NCBI GenBank assembly: GCA_937951685.1
Contig: CALFBG010000189.1
Span: forward strand, 1-48,401
DNA: 48,401 bases
Source of the DNA: an uncultured Saprospiraceae bacterium
GTDB lineage: Bacteria; Bacteroidota; Bacteroidia; Chitinophagales; Saprospiraceae
Direction: 5' to 3'
Part shown: positions 34,554 through 44,018 of the stretch, one piece after another
Layout: each line of letters begins with the position of its first letter
Position numbering within the stretch: position 1 is the stretch's first letter
Notes under the pieces: generated by a model
Database searches by the model: none
Seen by the model: the letters and a program-made list of their open reading frames with translations, nothing else
What the model was told of the DNA's origin: nothing
Translations under genes and position numbers: made by a program

Positions 34554-36911
34554 TTGAGTGCTGACTTTTTTTTCCAAATAGAAATTTTAAAAGACGGAGC
34601 AGTCGTTAAAACGCTTCCCAAAATTCATACAGATAAAACCATCACTATCGGTAGAGATGAGTCTTGTAACATTACTATTCCCGACGTTCAGATTTCTCGC
34701 CTACATGCTAGTCTACGCTGTATAAACGCTGCGGTCTCCATCACGGATGAAAATAGTACGAACAGCACCAGACTCGACGAGCTAGAGCTAGTGCCTCACC
34801 AAGCGTACCCCATTACGGATGGTGCACAGATTAAATTTGGAGATGGTAAGTATGGACTTAAGATTCTTATGAGTGAAGCAGAAGTACAGAAAGAATCTTC
34901 TGCCACGCCCACGGGGAAGAGTGAATTGTTTAATTTGCTAGAGCAAAAAAATAGCATCCTGATTGGTCGTGCCCCTAACTGTGATATTGTCTTAAGTTCT
35001 TTAATGGTTTCCAGAGAACACGCTCGTATTGACAAACAAGGGGATCAATATGTGATTTACGATTTAGAATCGACGAATGGTGTTTTTGTCAATGGAAAAA
35101 GAATCAGTGGTTCGGTTGCCATTGGCTTTCAAGATAATATTTCGATTGGACCTTCCAGTTTTTATTTACAAGCAGGAGAAGTTAAGCGGCCTTACGCGAT
35201 TGTGGCGGACAATATTGAGAAGAAATATCCTGATGGTCACGTTGGTTTACAAAAGATGAGCATCAAAATTCCATCGAATGAGTTTGGTGCCTTAATGGGC
35301 CCTTCTGGCTGTGGAAAATCTACTTTGCTGAAAGGTTTGAATGGGGCAAATCCAGTGACGAGTGGTACGGTAACGATTCAAGGTCTGAAGTTAAACCAAG
35401 AAAATTTTAGAATTTTAAAACGCAATATCGGTTATGTACCGCAGGATGATATTATTCATCGGGAATTGACCTTGTCCCAAACGATGTACTACGCCGCAAA
35501 ACTCAGAATTGCGGAAGATGTTACCGACGAAGAAATTGACAAAAAGATAGAAGAGGTACTTGAGGATTTGAACATCGCTAATCCGGAATTGCGAACCAAG
35601 AAAATTGCAGAATTATCAGGTGGACAACGCAAGCGAGTTTCTATTGCCGTAGAATTATTGAGCGATCCAACCATTTTGTTTTTAGACGAACCAACTTCGC
35701 CACTTGATCCGGAAACCATCGCCGATTTTTTGGGTTGTATTCAAAAATTAACTGAAGATGGGAAGACCGTCGTGATGGTAACGCACAAACCTTCGGACCT
35801 CCAATATGTCAATAAAGTCATTTTCCTTTCGGCGGGCGGTGCTCATGTATTTTACGGGAGTGAAAAAGAACTTAAGGAGCATTTTGGCGATGAAGATATT
35901 ATTAAAGTTTATGCGGAAGTGAAGACCGTTGAAAAAGCAAAACCTTGGAAAGAAAAATGGCAAGCGGAAAACGAGCATTCGGAAGTTATTACACCTGCCG
36001 AAAAAATAACGGAATTACCGAGTGCTTCTGGTTTGCAACAATTATACTGGTTGTCTCGTCGCTACCTTAGTATCAAACTCAACGATCGGAAGAATCTCCG
36101 CATCTTAATGTTACAACCCATTGTCATCGCCATTTTGATGGGCTTGATCTTTAATCACTTTGATTCGAGTGTTTTATTTTTAATGGCGATTTCTGCGATT
36201 TGGTTTGGGGTCAGCAATGCAGCAAAAGAAATTGTCGGAGAGCAACCGATCTACGAACGAGAACGGATGTATAATTTGAATATTCTCAATTATATGTTTT
36301 CCAAATTGCTTGTACTTTCATTATTTGCTTTTATTCAAGCGGCTACTTTCGTAGCAATTATATATTATTTCTATCATAACCCTGGCGAAGGGGCGGAACC
36401 GTTCAAAGGATACTGGAGCAGTACCTTTTTTATGTTCTATTTGTCTTTTTCTGCGACGCTATTTGGCTTACTCATTTCTGCCTTTTTTGAGACGACCGAA
36501 GAAGTTATGTCGATTGTACCGATTGCTTTAATTCCACAAATTTTGTTGGCAGGAGTGATTGCGCAGATTGATGCAGACTGGAAAAACATACTAAGTTATC
36601 CAACTTTAGGGCGATGGGGAACAGAAGGCTTTTGCCATTTACAAGATGATTTGGGAGTGAATGCAGCAGGAATAAGTGATAGTTTAGGAGTAAATATTCC
36701 TGTTTTTGATCCAATTCAAGATACGATGATGCACCAACCCGGGAATGCTGTTAACCATTTGAAGTTTTATGGTAATATAGCTGAGGTAGATACCGTAACT
36801 TGGACATGGTCGAATAGCTTTCAAAGCAACGTACTATCTATTTTGGTATTAAATGTAATTATTTTTTTAGTGATCTTTATTTTACTCAAGCGGAAAGATA
36901 AGCAGTTTTAA
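34554..36911 (+). CDS. FHA-FHA-ABC transporter (ATPase and ABC-2 membrane domain in one chain)
   Basis: A 785-residue protein with two FHA domains at about 1-105 (IGRDE, QISRLHAS, NSTNSTRLDE) and 125-207 (IGRAPNCDIVLSSLMVSREHARID, ESTNGVFVNG). The ABC ATPase (about 212-440) has Walker A GPSGCGKST (249-257), signature LSGGQ (354-358), Walker B ILFLDE (374-379), a D-loop reading SPLD rather than SGLD, and H411. The C-terminal membrane domain (about 500-785) has six hydrophobic segments of ABC-2/ABCG type. The start is TTG 34554; no ATG is possible without cutting FHA1, and a stop lies five codons upstream. It heads the plus-strand run with the kinase-FGE and PP2C genes, suggesting transport gated by threonine phosphorylation. 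Confidence 0.88.
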   Translation: MSADFFFQIEILKDGAVVKTLPKIHTDKTITIGRDESCNITIPDVQISRLHASLRCINAAVSITDENSTNSTRLDELELVPHQAYPITDGAQIKFGDGKYGLKILMSEAEVQKESSATPTGKSELFNLLEQKNSILIGRAPNCDIVLSSLMVSREHARIDKQGDQYVIYDLESTNGVFVNGKRISGSVAIGFQDNISIGPSSFYLQAGEVKRPYAIVADNIEKKYPDGHVGLQKMSIKIPSNEFGALMGPSGCGKSTLLKGLNGANPVTSGTVTIQGLKLNQENFRILKRNIGYVPQDDIIHRELTLSQTMYYAAKLRIAEDVTDEEIDKKIEEVLEDLNIANPELRTKKIAELSGGQRKRVSIAVELLSDPTILFLDEPTSPLDPETIADFLGCIQKLTEDGKTVVMVTHKPSDLQYVNKVIFLSAGGAHVFYGSEKELKEHFGDEDIIKVYAEVKTVEKAKPWKEKWQAENEHSEVITPAEKITELPSASGLQQLYWLSRRYLSIKLNDRKNLRILMLQPIVIAILMGLIFNHFDSSVLFLMAISAIWFGVSNAAKEIVGEQPIYERERMYNLNILNYMFSKLLVLSLFAFIQAATFVAIIYYFYHNPGEGAEPFKGYWSSTFFMFYLSFSATLFGLLISAFFETTEEVMSIVPIALIPQILLAGVIAQIDADWKNILSYPTLGRWGTEGFCHLQDDLGVNAAGISDSLGVNIPVFDPIQDTMMHQPGNAVNHLKFYGNIAEVDTVTWTWSNSFQSNVLSILVLNVIIFLVIFILLKRKDKQF

Positions 36912-36933
36912 AAGTGGTTTTTAAATTAGGAAT

Positions 36934-39198
36934 ATGACATTTGAAGAATTTTTAGAACGATATAAATATAAAGTTCCAGATGATTATCTGGGTGGAGGAG
37001 GTTTTGGAAAAGTGTACAAAGCTTTTGACGATACTTACGATCGCTGGGTAGCGCTCAAAATAGCAGAGGTGCATCCCGGTCAAGAAAACCTGAGCCTTAA
37101 GAAAGAAGTGGAAATTGCCGCCAAAATTCCACCGCATCGTAATATTGCCAACTACGAAGTTTGTTACCGTTTTAATCAACCACACGGCGTTTATGATTAT
37201 GGTGTCTTACAATATTACGAAGTAGGAAACTTATCTCAACTGATTACTAAAAAGCAATTAACGGAAAAACAACGCACTACCATTGCGAAAGAAATCATTC
37301 GGGGACTAGCACATTTGCATAAGCATAAAGTCATTCATCAAGATATGAAGAGTGCTAATATTCTTATTGCGCACCGCACAAAATCACAAGAGTATATTCC
37401 TAAGATTACAGATTTTGGACTGAGTAAAGAATTTAATGCCAACGATAAGAGCTTCATCGTAAATAGCGTAGTAGCAGGAACTTTGGCTTACGGCGCACCG
37501 GAGCAAATGGCTGGAAAAGACGTTCGCGAAAATGCAGACTTGTGGAGCTTAGGCGTAATCTTATTTGAACTTTTTACCGGCAAAATTCCTTTCTATACCA
37601 CGCACAAAAATGCCAATTCGGTCGACGCCCGAGCAGATATTATTCAACAGATTCGGTCTGCTAAATTACCAGCTACCATCAATACAATTCCGCAGCCTTT
37701 CAAAGAGGTAATCGAAAAATGTATCGTCGTCGATCCCGCTCAACGCTTGAAGTCCGTTGCACAAATCTGGTCTATTCTCAAAGGACAAAAACCTAAAAAG
37801 GTAGCGATCGAAGATGTGCCACTCGTGGGAGAAGAGACGGAAGTATTAGGCAAAGAAGAAAAGCAAACAATAGTCGTTTCAGAAATGGACATTCCAGTAC
37901 CTGAAGCTCCAATCGCGAAGCGAAAAACGATCCTCGCCGAAACAATCAAAGACTCTAATCCTCCAGCCTTAGCCACGCCACTTCCCGAAAAGAAAAAACA
38001 AAATTGGCCGTTAATTTTAGCTGCGAGTATGGGATTGCTTGTTGTTGTTTATATTTTGAATGGGATGCTCTCAACGGGAGGAAGTGACCAAACGAGTACG
38101 GGAAATATGGGAGATTCTACGGCTATCGGTTTTTTGGGGACTCCTATGGATGCTACATTAGAACCAGCAGTGGAAGATCCAAAAAAGAGTGACAATATTC
38201 CTGAAAAGGAAAAAAAGTCATCTAAGAATAATAGTGCCTCAACGAAAAAAGGAGGAAGTTCTACGAGTAATAAGCCCAAACCAGAAACGGGGAGTTCTAC
38301 GACTCCCACGGCACCACCCAAAAAAGAACCAACGCCAACACCGCCCGTAGCATCTCCCGACGATCTCGCCTGGGAAAAAGCTGAAGCCCTTGGTACAACT
38401 AAAGCTTACGAGGATTACTTAGCCGCTTTCCCGAATGGTCGTTACGCTGCAGATGCTAAAGCAGCTTACATGAAAGCGCGCAAAGCTGGGAAAACAAAAG
38501 TAATTCCCACAGCATTAAAAGAAATCGGACAAAACATGGTGCGTATTACTGGCGGTAGTTTCGAAATGGGTTGTTCTCCTGATCAAGATCCTAAATGTTC
38601 GAGCAATGAACAACCTGCTCATCAAGTACAAGTAGCTTCTTTTTCACTTTCGCGCTACGAAGTAACGCAAGCACAATGGGAAACGGTAATGGGCAGTAAT
38701 CCTAGTCCGAATAAAAATTGTCCGAGTTGTCCGGTGAGTAATGTCTCTCATCATGAAGTATTAGATTTTATTGATAAACTCAAACAACAAACGGGAATCA
38801 AATATCGCTTGCCTTCGGAAGCGGAATGGGAATTTGCAGCGAAAGGTGGTACGAAAGGAAAATCAACAAGCTACGCAGGAAGCAATGCCTTGGCGGGGGT
38901 GGCTTGGTATAGCGGGAATGCAGGTGGTAGTACTAAAAAAGTAGGTTCAAAAACAGGTAACGAATTGGGACTAAAAGATATGAACGGCAACGTTTGGGGA
39001 TGGACGGCGGATTGCTATTCCAAAAGTTATAATGGCGCCGCCAGTAATGGTCGGGCAGCTCGAAAAGGAGATTGCAACGCGGCCGCATTGCGAGGAGGTT
39101 CTTACAAATACGAAGAAAGTAATTGTCGCAATACGAATCGTCGCCGCTATCAACGAGATCGCAAACAGGCAGATTTTGGTTTTCGCTTGGCAAAGTAA
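36934..39198 (+). CDS. Ser/Thr protein kinase fused to an FGE-sulfatase-like extracytoplasmic domain
   Basis: A 754-residue protein with the kinase domain at about 15-285. Glycine loop GGGGFGKVYKA, K42, catalytic loop HQDMKSAN (D137, K139, N142; Arg of HRD replaced by Gln), D160-F161-G162 and GTLAYGAPEQ all indicate activity. A TM helix lies at about 352-370 (WPLILAASMGLLVVVYIL). After a Ser/Thr/Lys/Pro linker and a short helical repeat (AYEDYLAAFPNGRYAADAKAAY) comes an FGE-sulfatase/SUMF1-like domain (about 530-752: MVRITGGSFEMG, YEVTQAQWETVMG, YRLPSEAEWEFAAKGG, MNGNVWGW, LRGGSYKY, DFGFRLAK). Usual NVWEW and RGGSW are altered to NVWGW and RGGSY, so a sensor role is likelier than catalysis. 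It starts 22 bp after the FHA-ABC gene. Confidence 0.88.
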   Translation: MTFEEFLERYKYKVPDDYLGGGGFGKVYKAFDDTYDRWVALKIAEVHPGQENLSLKKEVEIAAKIPPHRNIANYEVCYRFNQPHGVYDYGVLQYYEVGNLSQLITKKQLTEKQRTTIAKEIIRGLAHLHKHKVIHQDMKSANILIAHRTKSQEYIPKITDFGLSKEFNANDKSFIVNSVVAGTLAYGAPEQMAGKDVRENADLWSLGVILFELFTGKIPFYTTHKNANSVDARADIIQQIRSAKLPATINTIPQPFKEVIEKCIVVDPAQRLKSVAQIWSILKGQKPKKVAIEDVPLVGEETEVLGKEEKQTIVVSEMDIPVPEAPIAKRKTILAETIKDSNPPALATPLPEKKKQNWPLILAASMGLLVVVYILNGMLSTGGSDQTSTGNMGDSTAIGFLGTPMDATLEPAVEDPKKSDNIPEKEKKSSKNNSASTKKGGSSTSNKPKPETGSSTTPTAPPKKEPTPTPPVASPDDLAWEKAEALGTTKAYEDYLAAFPNGRYAADAKAAYMKARKAGKTKVIPTALKEIGQNMVRITGGSFEMGCSPDQDPKCSSNEQPAHQVQVASFSLSRYEVTQAQWETVMGSNPSPNKNCPSCPVSNVSHHEVLDFIDKLKQQTGIKYRLPSEAEWEFAAKGGTKGKSTSYAGSNALAGVAWYSGNAGGSTKKVGSKTGNELGLKDMNGNVWGWTADCYSKSYNGAASNGRAARKGDCNAAALRGGSYKYEESNCRNTNRRRYQRDRKQADFGFRLAK

Positions 39199-39207
39199 AC
39201 TACTTAA
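39195..39207 (-). repeat. Possible degenerate terminal-repeat relic at a stop codon
   Basis: GTAAACTACTTAA equals the right-end repeat of the 165-bp element (GTAAACCTACTTAA) with one base missing. It overlaps the TAA stop of the kinase gene. A chance match cannot be excluded. Confidence 0.25.
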
Positions 39208-39247
39208 GTGCGTTCATAAGAGCGTGGAGAAACATACTAAATCAGTT

Positions 39248-39988
39248 ATGAAAGTTTATCATTTCCAACAACTAGGAAAAAGAGCTACGCAGGAAGATGC
39301 TTGGGGCGCAGAAAGATCCTTGGGCTTGTTTGTCGTCGCAGATGGAATGGGAGGCGCAGCGCGCGGAGAAATTGCCAGCAACATTGTCGTGGAGCTAATG
39401 ACAACGGAAGGGAGAAAGGGGAATTTACCAAGCACTGAAATACAGTTGCAAAAATTAGTGCAAAATATTTTACAAAAATTTACGGAGCGGTCACATACGC
39501 ATCCTCACGAAAAAGGTTCTGGCGCGACGATGGCCTTGCTGAGTTGGCAAGCTCATCAAGCTTTGATCGCACACGTGGGAGATAGTCGCGTTTATCATAT
39601 TCGTCCGAGTGAGGAATATTGGTGGCGGACCAAAGACCATTCCTTTGTGCAAGAATTATTTGATTTGGGCGTGCTAGTAACGGAAGCAGAAATGAAGAAA
39701 CACCCACAGCGCAATCAATTAACGAAAGTGCTACGCGCACTTGAGGAAGGTAAACAATTGAGCGCGACCGTCACAACGCTTCAACCGCTCGCAGGAGATA
39801 TTTTTATGATTTGCAGTGATGGTGTATTGGAAGCTTTTACGGAGGATAGTTTGCAGGCACTTTGGCGTGAGGAAAACTACCAACTAGAAAATATTGTGAT
39901 GCGTATGAAAACGCAATGTGCCAATGAGAGTACCGATAATAACACTGCGATCTTTATTGAAGTAGAAGCGACGGATTTAAGCACTTAA
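39248..39988 (+). CDS. PP2C-family Ser/Thr phosphatase (soluble)
   Basis: A longer frame opens at 39032 inside the kinase gene, but the family start is ATG 39248 (MKVYHFQQLGKRATQEDAWG). The 246-residue metal-dependent phosphatase has its metal ligands in TQEDAWG (E16, D17) and ADGMGG (D32, G33), plus GSGATMALLSW, HVGDSRVYHI, TKDHSFVQEL, MICSDGVLEAF and the final acidic residues in STDNNTAIFIEV. No membrane segment. It follows the kinase-FGE gene by 49 bp, so it probably reverses that kinase's phosphorylation of FHA partners. Confidence 0.9.
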   Translation: MKVYHFQQLGKRATQEDAWGAERSLGLFVVADGMGGAARGEIASNIVVELMTTEGRKGNLPSTEIQLQKLVQNILQKFTERSHTHPHEKGSGATMALLSWQAHQALIAHVGDSRVYHIRPSEEYWWRTKDHSFVQELFDLGVLVTEAEMKKHPQRNQLTKVLRALEEGKQLSATVTTLQPLAGDIFMICSDGVLEAFTEDSLQALWREENYQLENIVMRMKTQCANESTDNNTAIFIEVEATDLST

Positions 39989-40101
39989 TTTTACGAAAGC
40001 ATTAAATTTGTCGCCGCAATTTTAAAAGAAATTACGTAGTATTTAGTAAAGCTTTTATGCTGCTTTCTGCTGACGAAATGAATGTACCTAGAATCAGTAC
40101 T

Positions 40102-42249
40102 TTACTCTGGAAAAACAATTTTTTCTTCTTCAATTCTTTGTACTAATTTCCGCAGAGACATTACGGGTTGCCCTAATTTTGCAATCGCATCCGTGACAAA
40201 CCTTTCGGAATCTTTTTTGATATCCTTGATTTTTTCTAAAGACTTATAAACTTTATTTAAGCCCCGACTTACCGCTTTCGATTCTCGTACCAACCAAGCC
40301 TGATCCAGTTCTAAAATGTCGGGAAGTTCTCCGTAGTAACCAGATTTTTCTTTGTTAAAACCTTTAAATTCCAAGGCAAGATTCAAGTTGTTTTGATCGA
40401 ACAAACGGTTGTAATAATCTTCTAGGTAAGCCAAGTCGCTGGCAAGTACTTTCTTTTGGTATTCAAGGAAGTTTTTATAATCTTCTTTCAACAATTTTAT
40501 TTTAGCTTCAATCTTTTTGAGTTGATCAAAGTCTTCCAATTGATCCATATATTTCTGGTAACTTTCGATGGCGGATCGGTAGCGTTCGTTCGCTTCTTGC
40601 GCTTGCGCTAAATTGTACAAACCCGCTTGATCGGCTGGAAAGTTTTCGTGATAATCCGTCCAGTAGGAGAGGGCATTCGGATATTGTTCGTCCACAAAAG
40701 CCTCAGTACCTTTCGCCGCTAAACTTTGGGCGGTGGGACTTTGATCGTCAACGGGAATTGCCACAAAGCTTTGCGTTACTTTTTGAAAAGCTCTCGTTAA
40801 TTCGTAATCATTTTTTGCACTAAAATATTTTCCTCCGGTAGAAGCTGCAAGGTATTGTAAATCTCGTTCGGCAGCGGAACCTGCCGGAATATCAAAACCT
40901 ACCGTGTGAAACCTCAACCAGCTAGGATAGTCTGCAGCTTGATTGGCTTGGTATGCATAAACTTGTGCGGGACGAATGGCACCACAAGTACTCGCACCAT
41001 CGCTCAGCACTACGACTGTGCCATTCGTAAAATTATTAATCCGTTTGTGATCTTCCATCACGCGTTGTGCCTGTTCGATCGCTTGTGGTAAGGGCGTTCC
41101 TCCTCCCGTCGCAATGTTTTGTTCAAAAAAAGCAATGGACTCGTTGAGTTTATTCGAAATATAAACTTGAATATTACCCGGATTTTTGCCACAACCGCCC
41201 GCAAAAACCATTACGCCGACGTCTTTCGGTTGCATTTGTTGCTGAATATTTTTTACCGTTCTCAAACCAGCATTAGCCGCAGCTTTAATTTTCAACTGAT
41301 TACTGCCCGGAGCAGGTTTTCCCATACTTCCCGATACATCCAATAAGAAAAGCGTAACTGCTTCCGACTTACTCGGTTGGGTAGGTTGATTGGATTTGCA
41401 ACGTTTTTTACCGAGATTTAAAAGGACTTGATGATTTGTTTCTGGTTGTGGCGCGAGGCTAATCGGAGCATTTCCCATTCCTTTTGCCCAAGCTTCTTTC
41501 CGCCATTTGACAACGGTAGCATCGTTTGGGTAAATGGGAATAAAATCAGCAAATACGGCTTCTCCTACGCTTTGCCACCAAGCAGCACAAGCGCGGACGC
41601 TACTAATATCTTTTTTAGTTTTCTTGTTCGTACTCGCAAAAATAGCGTCCGTTGCGTAAAATTCTGCTTTCAGTGCTTGCTCCGAAACAGTAGGATCAAA
41701 CTGCTGTTGTTTGGCGTAACGAATGGCTCGCGGCAAATCATATTGTACGTGCGCAATGATGCTCGTTTTTAAAGTGCTTGCAATGCCCGTACAGGAAAAA
41801 TTGACTTTATTACTTAAAAAAGAAGCTGCCTTGTCGAAATGATCCTTCCAGTGTGTTTCTACCGTCGAACTATTATTATCATAAGCGACCCGGTTTGCTT
41901 TATAGGCATCGTAGAAAGCAAGCATTTGCTGCATTTTCTCGATGGGATGGTTGAATTTATTGCTAATAATATCCAACATCTCAGAGTAAGTGGTATGATA
42001 ATACGCCGTGGGAAATAGATTGATTAAATTTCCTTCTGCAATAAAATCTTGCCGATAATTTCCGAGTTCTTGTACGACCCCAATGAGCTTGAGATAGCGA
42101 TCAAAACGAGCTTCTTTATCGGCGGCGCTGGATCCTTTATCCACGAATGCTTGGTAATCGCAAATGTCAGTTTTCGTTTGGGCAACAAGAATTTGACTGA
42201 GTGATAAGCACCCAAAAAGTAAAATGCTATAAATGGAGGAACGAATCAT
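40102..42249 (-). CDS. Secreted VWA-domain protein with TPR-like region
   Basis: The 715-residue protein has a signal peptide (about 1-24, SILLFGCLSLSQILVAQ). A helical region (about 30-285) is followed by a von Willebrand factor A domain (about 295-500) with an intact MIDAS: D304, S306 and S308 (LLDVSGS), a threonine in GGGTPLPQA and an aspartate in VVLSDGAS. Cysteines around GGCGKNPG and STCGAIRP may bond. After it, TPR-like helices (YPNALSYWTDYHENFPADQAGLYNLAQAQEA, YRSAIESYQKYM) and a long coiled-coil (about 590-700) reach the end. Likely a periplasmic metal-dependent adhesion or assembly factor; its partner is unknown. It lies downstream of M48 protease 2 behind that gene's terminator. 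Confidence 0.8.
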   Translation of the reverse strand: MIRSSIYSILLFGCLSLSQILVAQTKTDICDYQAFVDKGSSAADKEARFDRYLKLIGVVQELGNYRQDFIAEGNLINLFPTAYYHTTYSEMLDIISNKFNHPIEKMQQMLAFYDAYKANRVAYDNNSSTVETHWKDHFDKAASFLSNKVNFSCTGIASTLKTSIIAHVQYDLPRAIRYAKQQQFDPTVSEQALKAEFYATDAIFASTNKKTKKDISSVRACAAWWQSVGEAVFADFIPIYPNDATVVKWRKEAWAKGMGNAPISLAPQPETNHQVLLNLGKKRCKSNQPTQPSKSEAVTLFLLDVSGSMGKPAPGSNQLKIKAAANAGLRTVKNIQQQMQPKDVGVMVFAGGCGKNPGNIQVYISNKLNESIAFFEQNIATGGGTPLPQAIEQAQRVMEDHKRINNFTNGTVVVLSDGASTCGAIRPAQVYAYQANQAADYPSWLRFHTVGFDIPAGSAAERDLQYLAASTGGKYFSAKNDYELTRAFQKVTQSFVAIPVDDQSPTAQSLAAKGTEAFVDEQYPNALSYWTDYHENFPADQAGLYNLAQAQEANERYRSAIESYQKYMDQLEDFDQLKKIEAKIKLLKEDYKNFLEYQKKVLASDLAYLEDYYNRLFDQNNLNLALEFKGFNKEKSGYYGELPDILELDQAWLVRESKAVSRGLNKVYKSLEKIKDIKKDSERFVTDAIAKLGQPVMSLRKLVQRIEEEKIVFPE

Positions 42250-42288
42250 AATTCGATGAGTTTTAAAACAGGTTCTCTAAAGTTCTCT

Positions 42289-42326
42289 AAAATAAGGAAA
42301 CGATTAATCAATCATTTCCTTATTTT
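42289..42326 (-). terminator. Terminator hairpin between M48 protease 2 and the VWA gene
   Basis: Arms 42289-42305 and 42310-42326 pair over 17 bp with one mismatch around AATC. On the minus strand the stem ends in TTATTTT, 34 bp after the protease stop. It may end the protease transcript or attenuate read-through into the VWA gene. Confidence 0.7.
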
Positions 42327-42359
42327 GAACAAGAGAAAGGGAGAATCAATAACTTGCGT

Positions 42360-43946
42360 TTATCTTGCGCCTAAGCGATCAACAACTTGTTTGAAGTATT
42401 CTTTACCAACTTCTAATTCTGATAATTTATCTTGACTAAAATTAGTAGCAATGACAAAATTGAGATTCTGGTAACGCTCAATCGCTTTGGGATGAGAAGC
42501 GTACATACTTTCAAAAAGCGAGGGAAGAATACTTTTTTCGACGGCAACTTTTACATTATCTTTGTCAAAGGCACTATCCCAACTTTGTGGAGAATTTAAG
42601 AAAGCTTTGGTACGATTCATAATATCTTCCATAAACGCATTATCGTTGGTCGCTTCCGAAATGTGTTGCCAAATTTTAGTCGCTTCTCTTGGATCATAAC
42701 CCGCTTCTTTCATGTAGATTAGACCGACTCGATCCGCTTGGTTTTCATCATCTTGGCTTTCTTTTGCTTGACTAAAACCAGTATACACACTATCAAAATC
42801 TTTGGTTGCCTTAGCCAGTTCGGGAGAAATACCCAAAGTTTTTGCAAGCCTTTTAATCATAAAATCTTTTGTCTTTTCACCAATTAAAGAGGGCTCCTTA
42901 TAATGGATGCGGCTATGTTCGTGCGTAACGTGTGTAATTTCGTGACCAAGAATTGCCGCTAATTGTGCTTCGTTCTCAATCATTTTCATCAAACCAGAGT
43001 GAATGAAAATCATTCCGTTGGGGAAAGCGAATGCGTTGAATGCAGGATGTTCGATTACATAAAAGCGAAAATCAATTTTAGTGGCATCGTCATCTTCTAG
43101 TGCTTTTTGTACTTCAGGAATGACTCGTTCGCCGACGTAATTAGCGTAAGCTTGGACTTCTAAATCTTCGATTAACTTAAGTCGCATCCCGCCAATTCCG
43201 AGCATCCCACCAGATAATTTATTAGCAACCGAAGGGAAGTTTTTAGAAACAATTGCCGTTGGGGCTACATTCGTAATGCCTTCGAAATTTACAGTTGCTT
43301 CGACGAGTTCTTTCAGAATGGCATCTTTTTTTGCTAGGTAGTTTGGACAGATTTTAACTTTTTCTGCGTAGACAAAACCGTCTTTTTTACGGCTACCTTC
43401 GATCTTTGCAAACATCCCTACCATTTCTTCGTCCATATGCTTAGCCTTCATTTTTTTCCATGCTTTATGGTCGAAGCCCGTAGCGGAATAATCACCGTGG
43501 GCACTTCTTTCATGAAAGCCAGAGATTTCGACCTTCTCACTCATTTTTACACGGCTACCATCCAGCAAGGCAATTTCTCCGTCCCAAGCTTCAAGGACAC
43601 CTTCTAGTTTTACTTCCCAATTTCCTACGTCAGTATGGACTTGTATGGTACGGGCATATTTTTTACCTTTTTTAATCACACCTTCAATACTAATTTTCAT
43701 ACCGGCGAGAATATCTTCTTTGTTTACTGCTTTTTTCTTTCGGTTGATAAATTGAGTTTCTTCCGTGACCGAAACCTTATCAAGTGCCAAGGTAGCATCC
43801 GTGATATCTGTTTGCAGCATGGTGTAGGGCGCATCAAACTGAGTGATGTGAACCTTTTTTAAATTAAAAGGAATTTCTATTTGTGCAGACAGCGTTCCAA
43901 TCGTTAAACAGCTAAAAAAAATGGAGAGATAAAAAGATTTGAACAT
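42360..43946 (-). CDS. M48-family zinc metalloprotease 2 with N-terminal DUF5666-like strands
   Basis: The 528-residue protein has a signal peptide (about 1-22, ending LSAQ). The N-terminal about 200 residues are unusual for M48. They hold two or three OB-like beta segments (AGMKISIEGVIKKGKKYARTIQV, LEGVLEAWDGEIALLDGSRVKMS, MVGMFAKIEGSRKKDGFVYAEKV) that resemble DUF5666-type repeats. The protease domain (about 250-520) carries HEITH (H335, E336, H339), third ligand E401 in ENQADRVG, and FNAFAFPNGMIFIHSGL. It is exported, probably periplasmic or outer-membrane associated. It stands behind island motif copy C, like M48 protease 1 behind copy B. Confidence 0.82.
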   Translation of the reverse strand: MFKSFYLSIFFSCLTIGTLSAQIEIPFNLKKVHITQFDAPYTMLQTDITDATLALDKVSVTEETQFINRKKKAVNKEDILAGMKISIEGVIKKGKKYARTIQVHTDVGNWEVKLEGVLEAWDGEIALLDGSRVKMSEKVEISGFHERSAHGDYSATGFDHKAWKKMKAKHMDEEMVGMFAKIEGSRKKDGFVYAEKVKICPNYLAKKDAILKELVEATVNFEGITNVAPTAIVSKNFPSVANKLSGGMLGIGGMRLKLIEDLEVQAYANYVGERVIPEVQKALEDDDATKIDFRFYVIEHPAFNAFAFPNGMIFIHSGLMKMIENEAQLAAILGHEITHVTHEHSRIHYKEPSLIGEKTKDFMIKRLAKTLGISPELAKATKDFDSVYTGFSQAKESQDDENQADRVGLIYMKEAGYDPREATKIWQHISEATNDNAFMEDIMNRTKAFLNSPQSWDSAFDKDNVKVAVEKSILPSLFESMYASHPKAIERYQNLNFVIATNFSQDKLSELEVGKEYFKQVVDRLGAR

Positions 43947-44018
43947 GTTGTGTAAGTTTTTAATTAAGTTAATGTAGCTTGAGCTATTTAGATTTGAAAT
44001 AACTCATCGTTCATTGAG

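Noticed and set aside
34549..34556. TAAATTTG, a perfect -7-type box.
   Set aside because: It overlaps the TTG start of the FHA-ABC gene and has no -33 element; using it would remove the first strand of FHA1.
39032..39247. N-terminal extension of the PP2C frame into the kinase-FGE gene.
   Set aside because: The extension overlaps the end of a well-supported gene in another frame; PP2C homology starts at ATG 39248.
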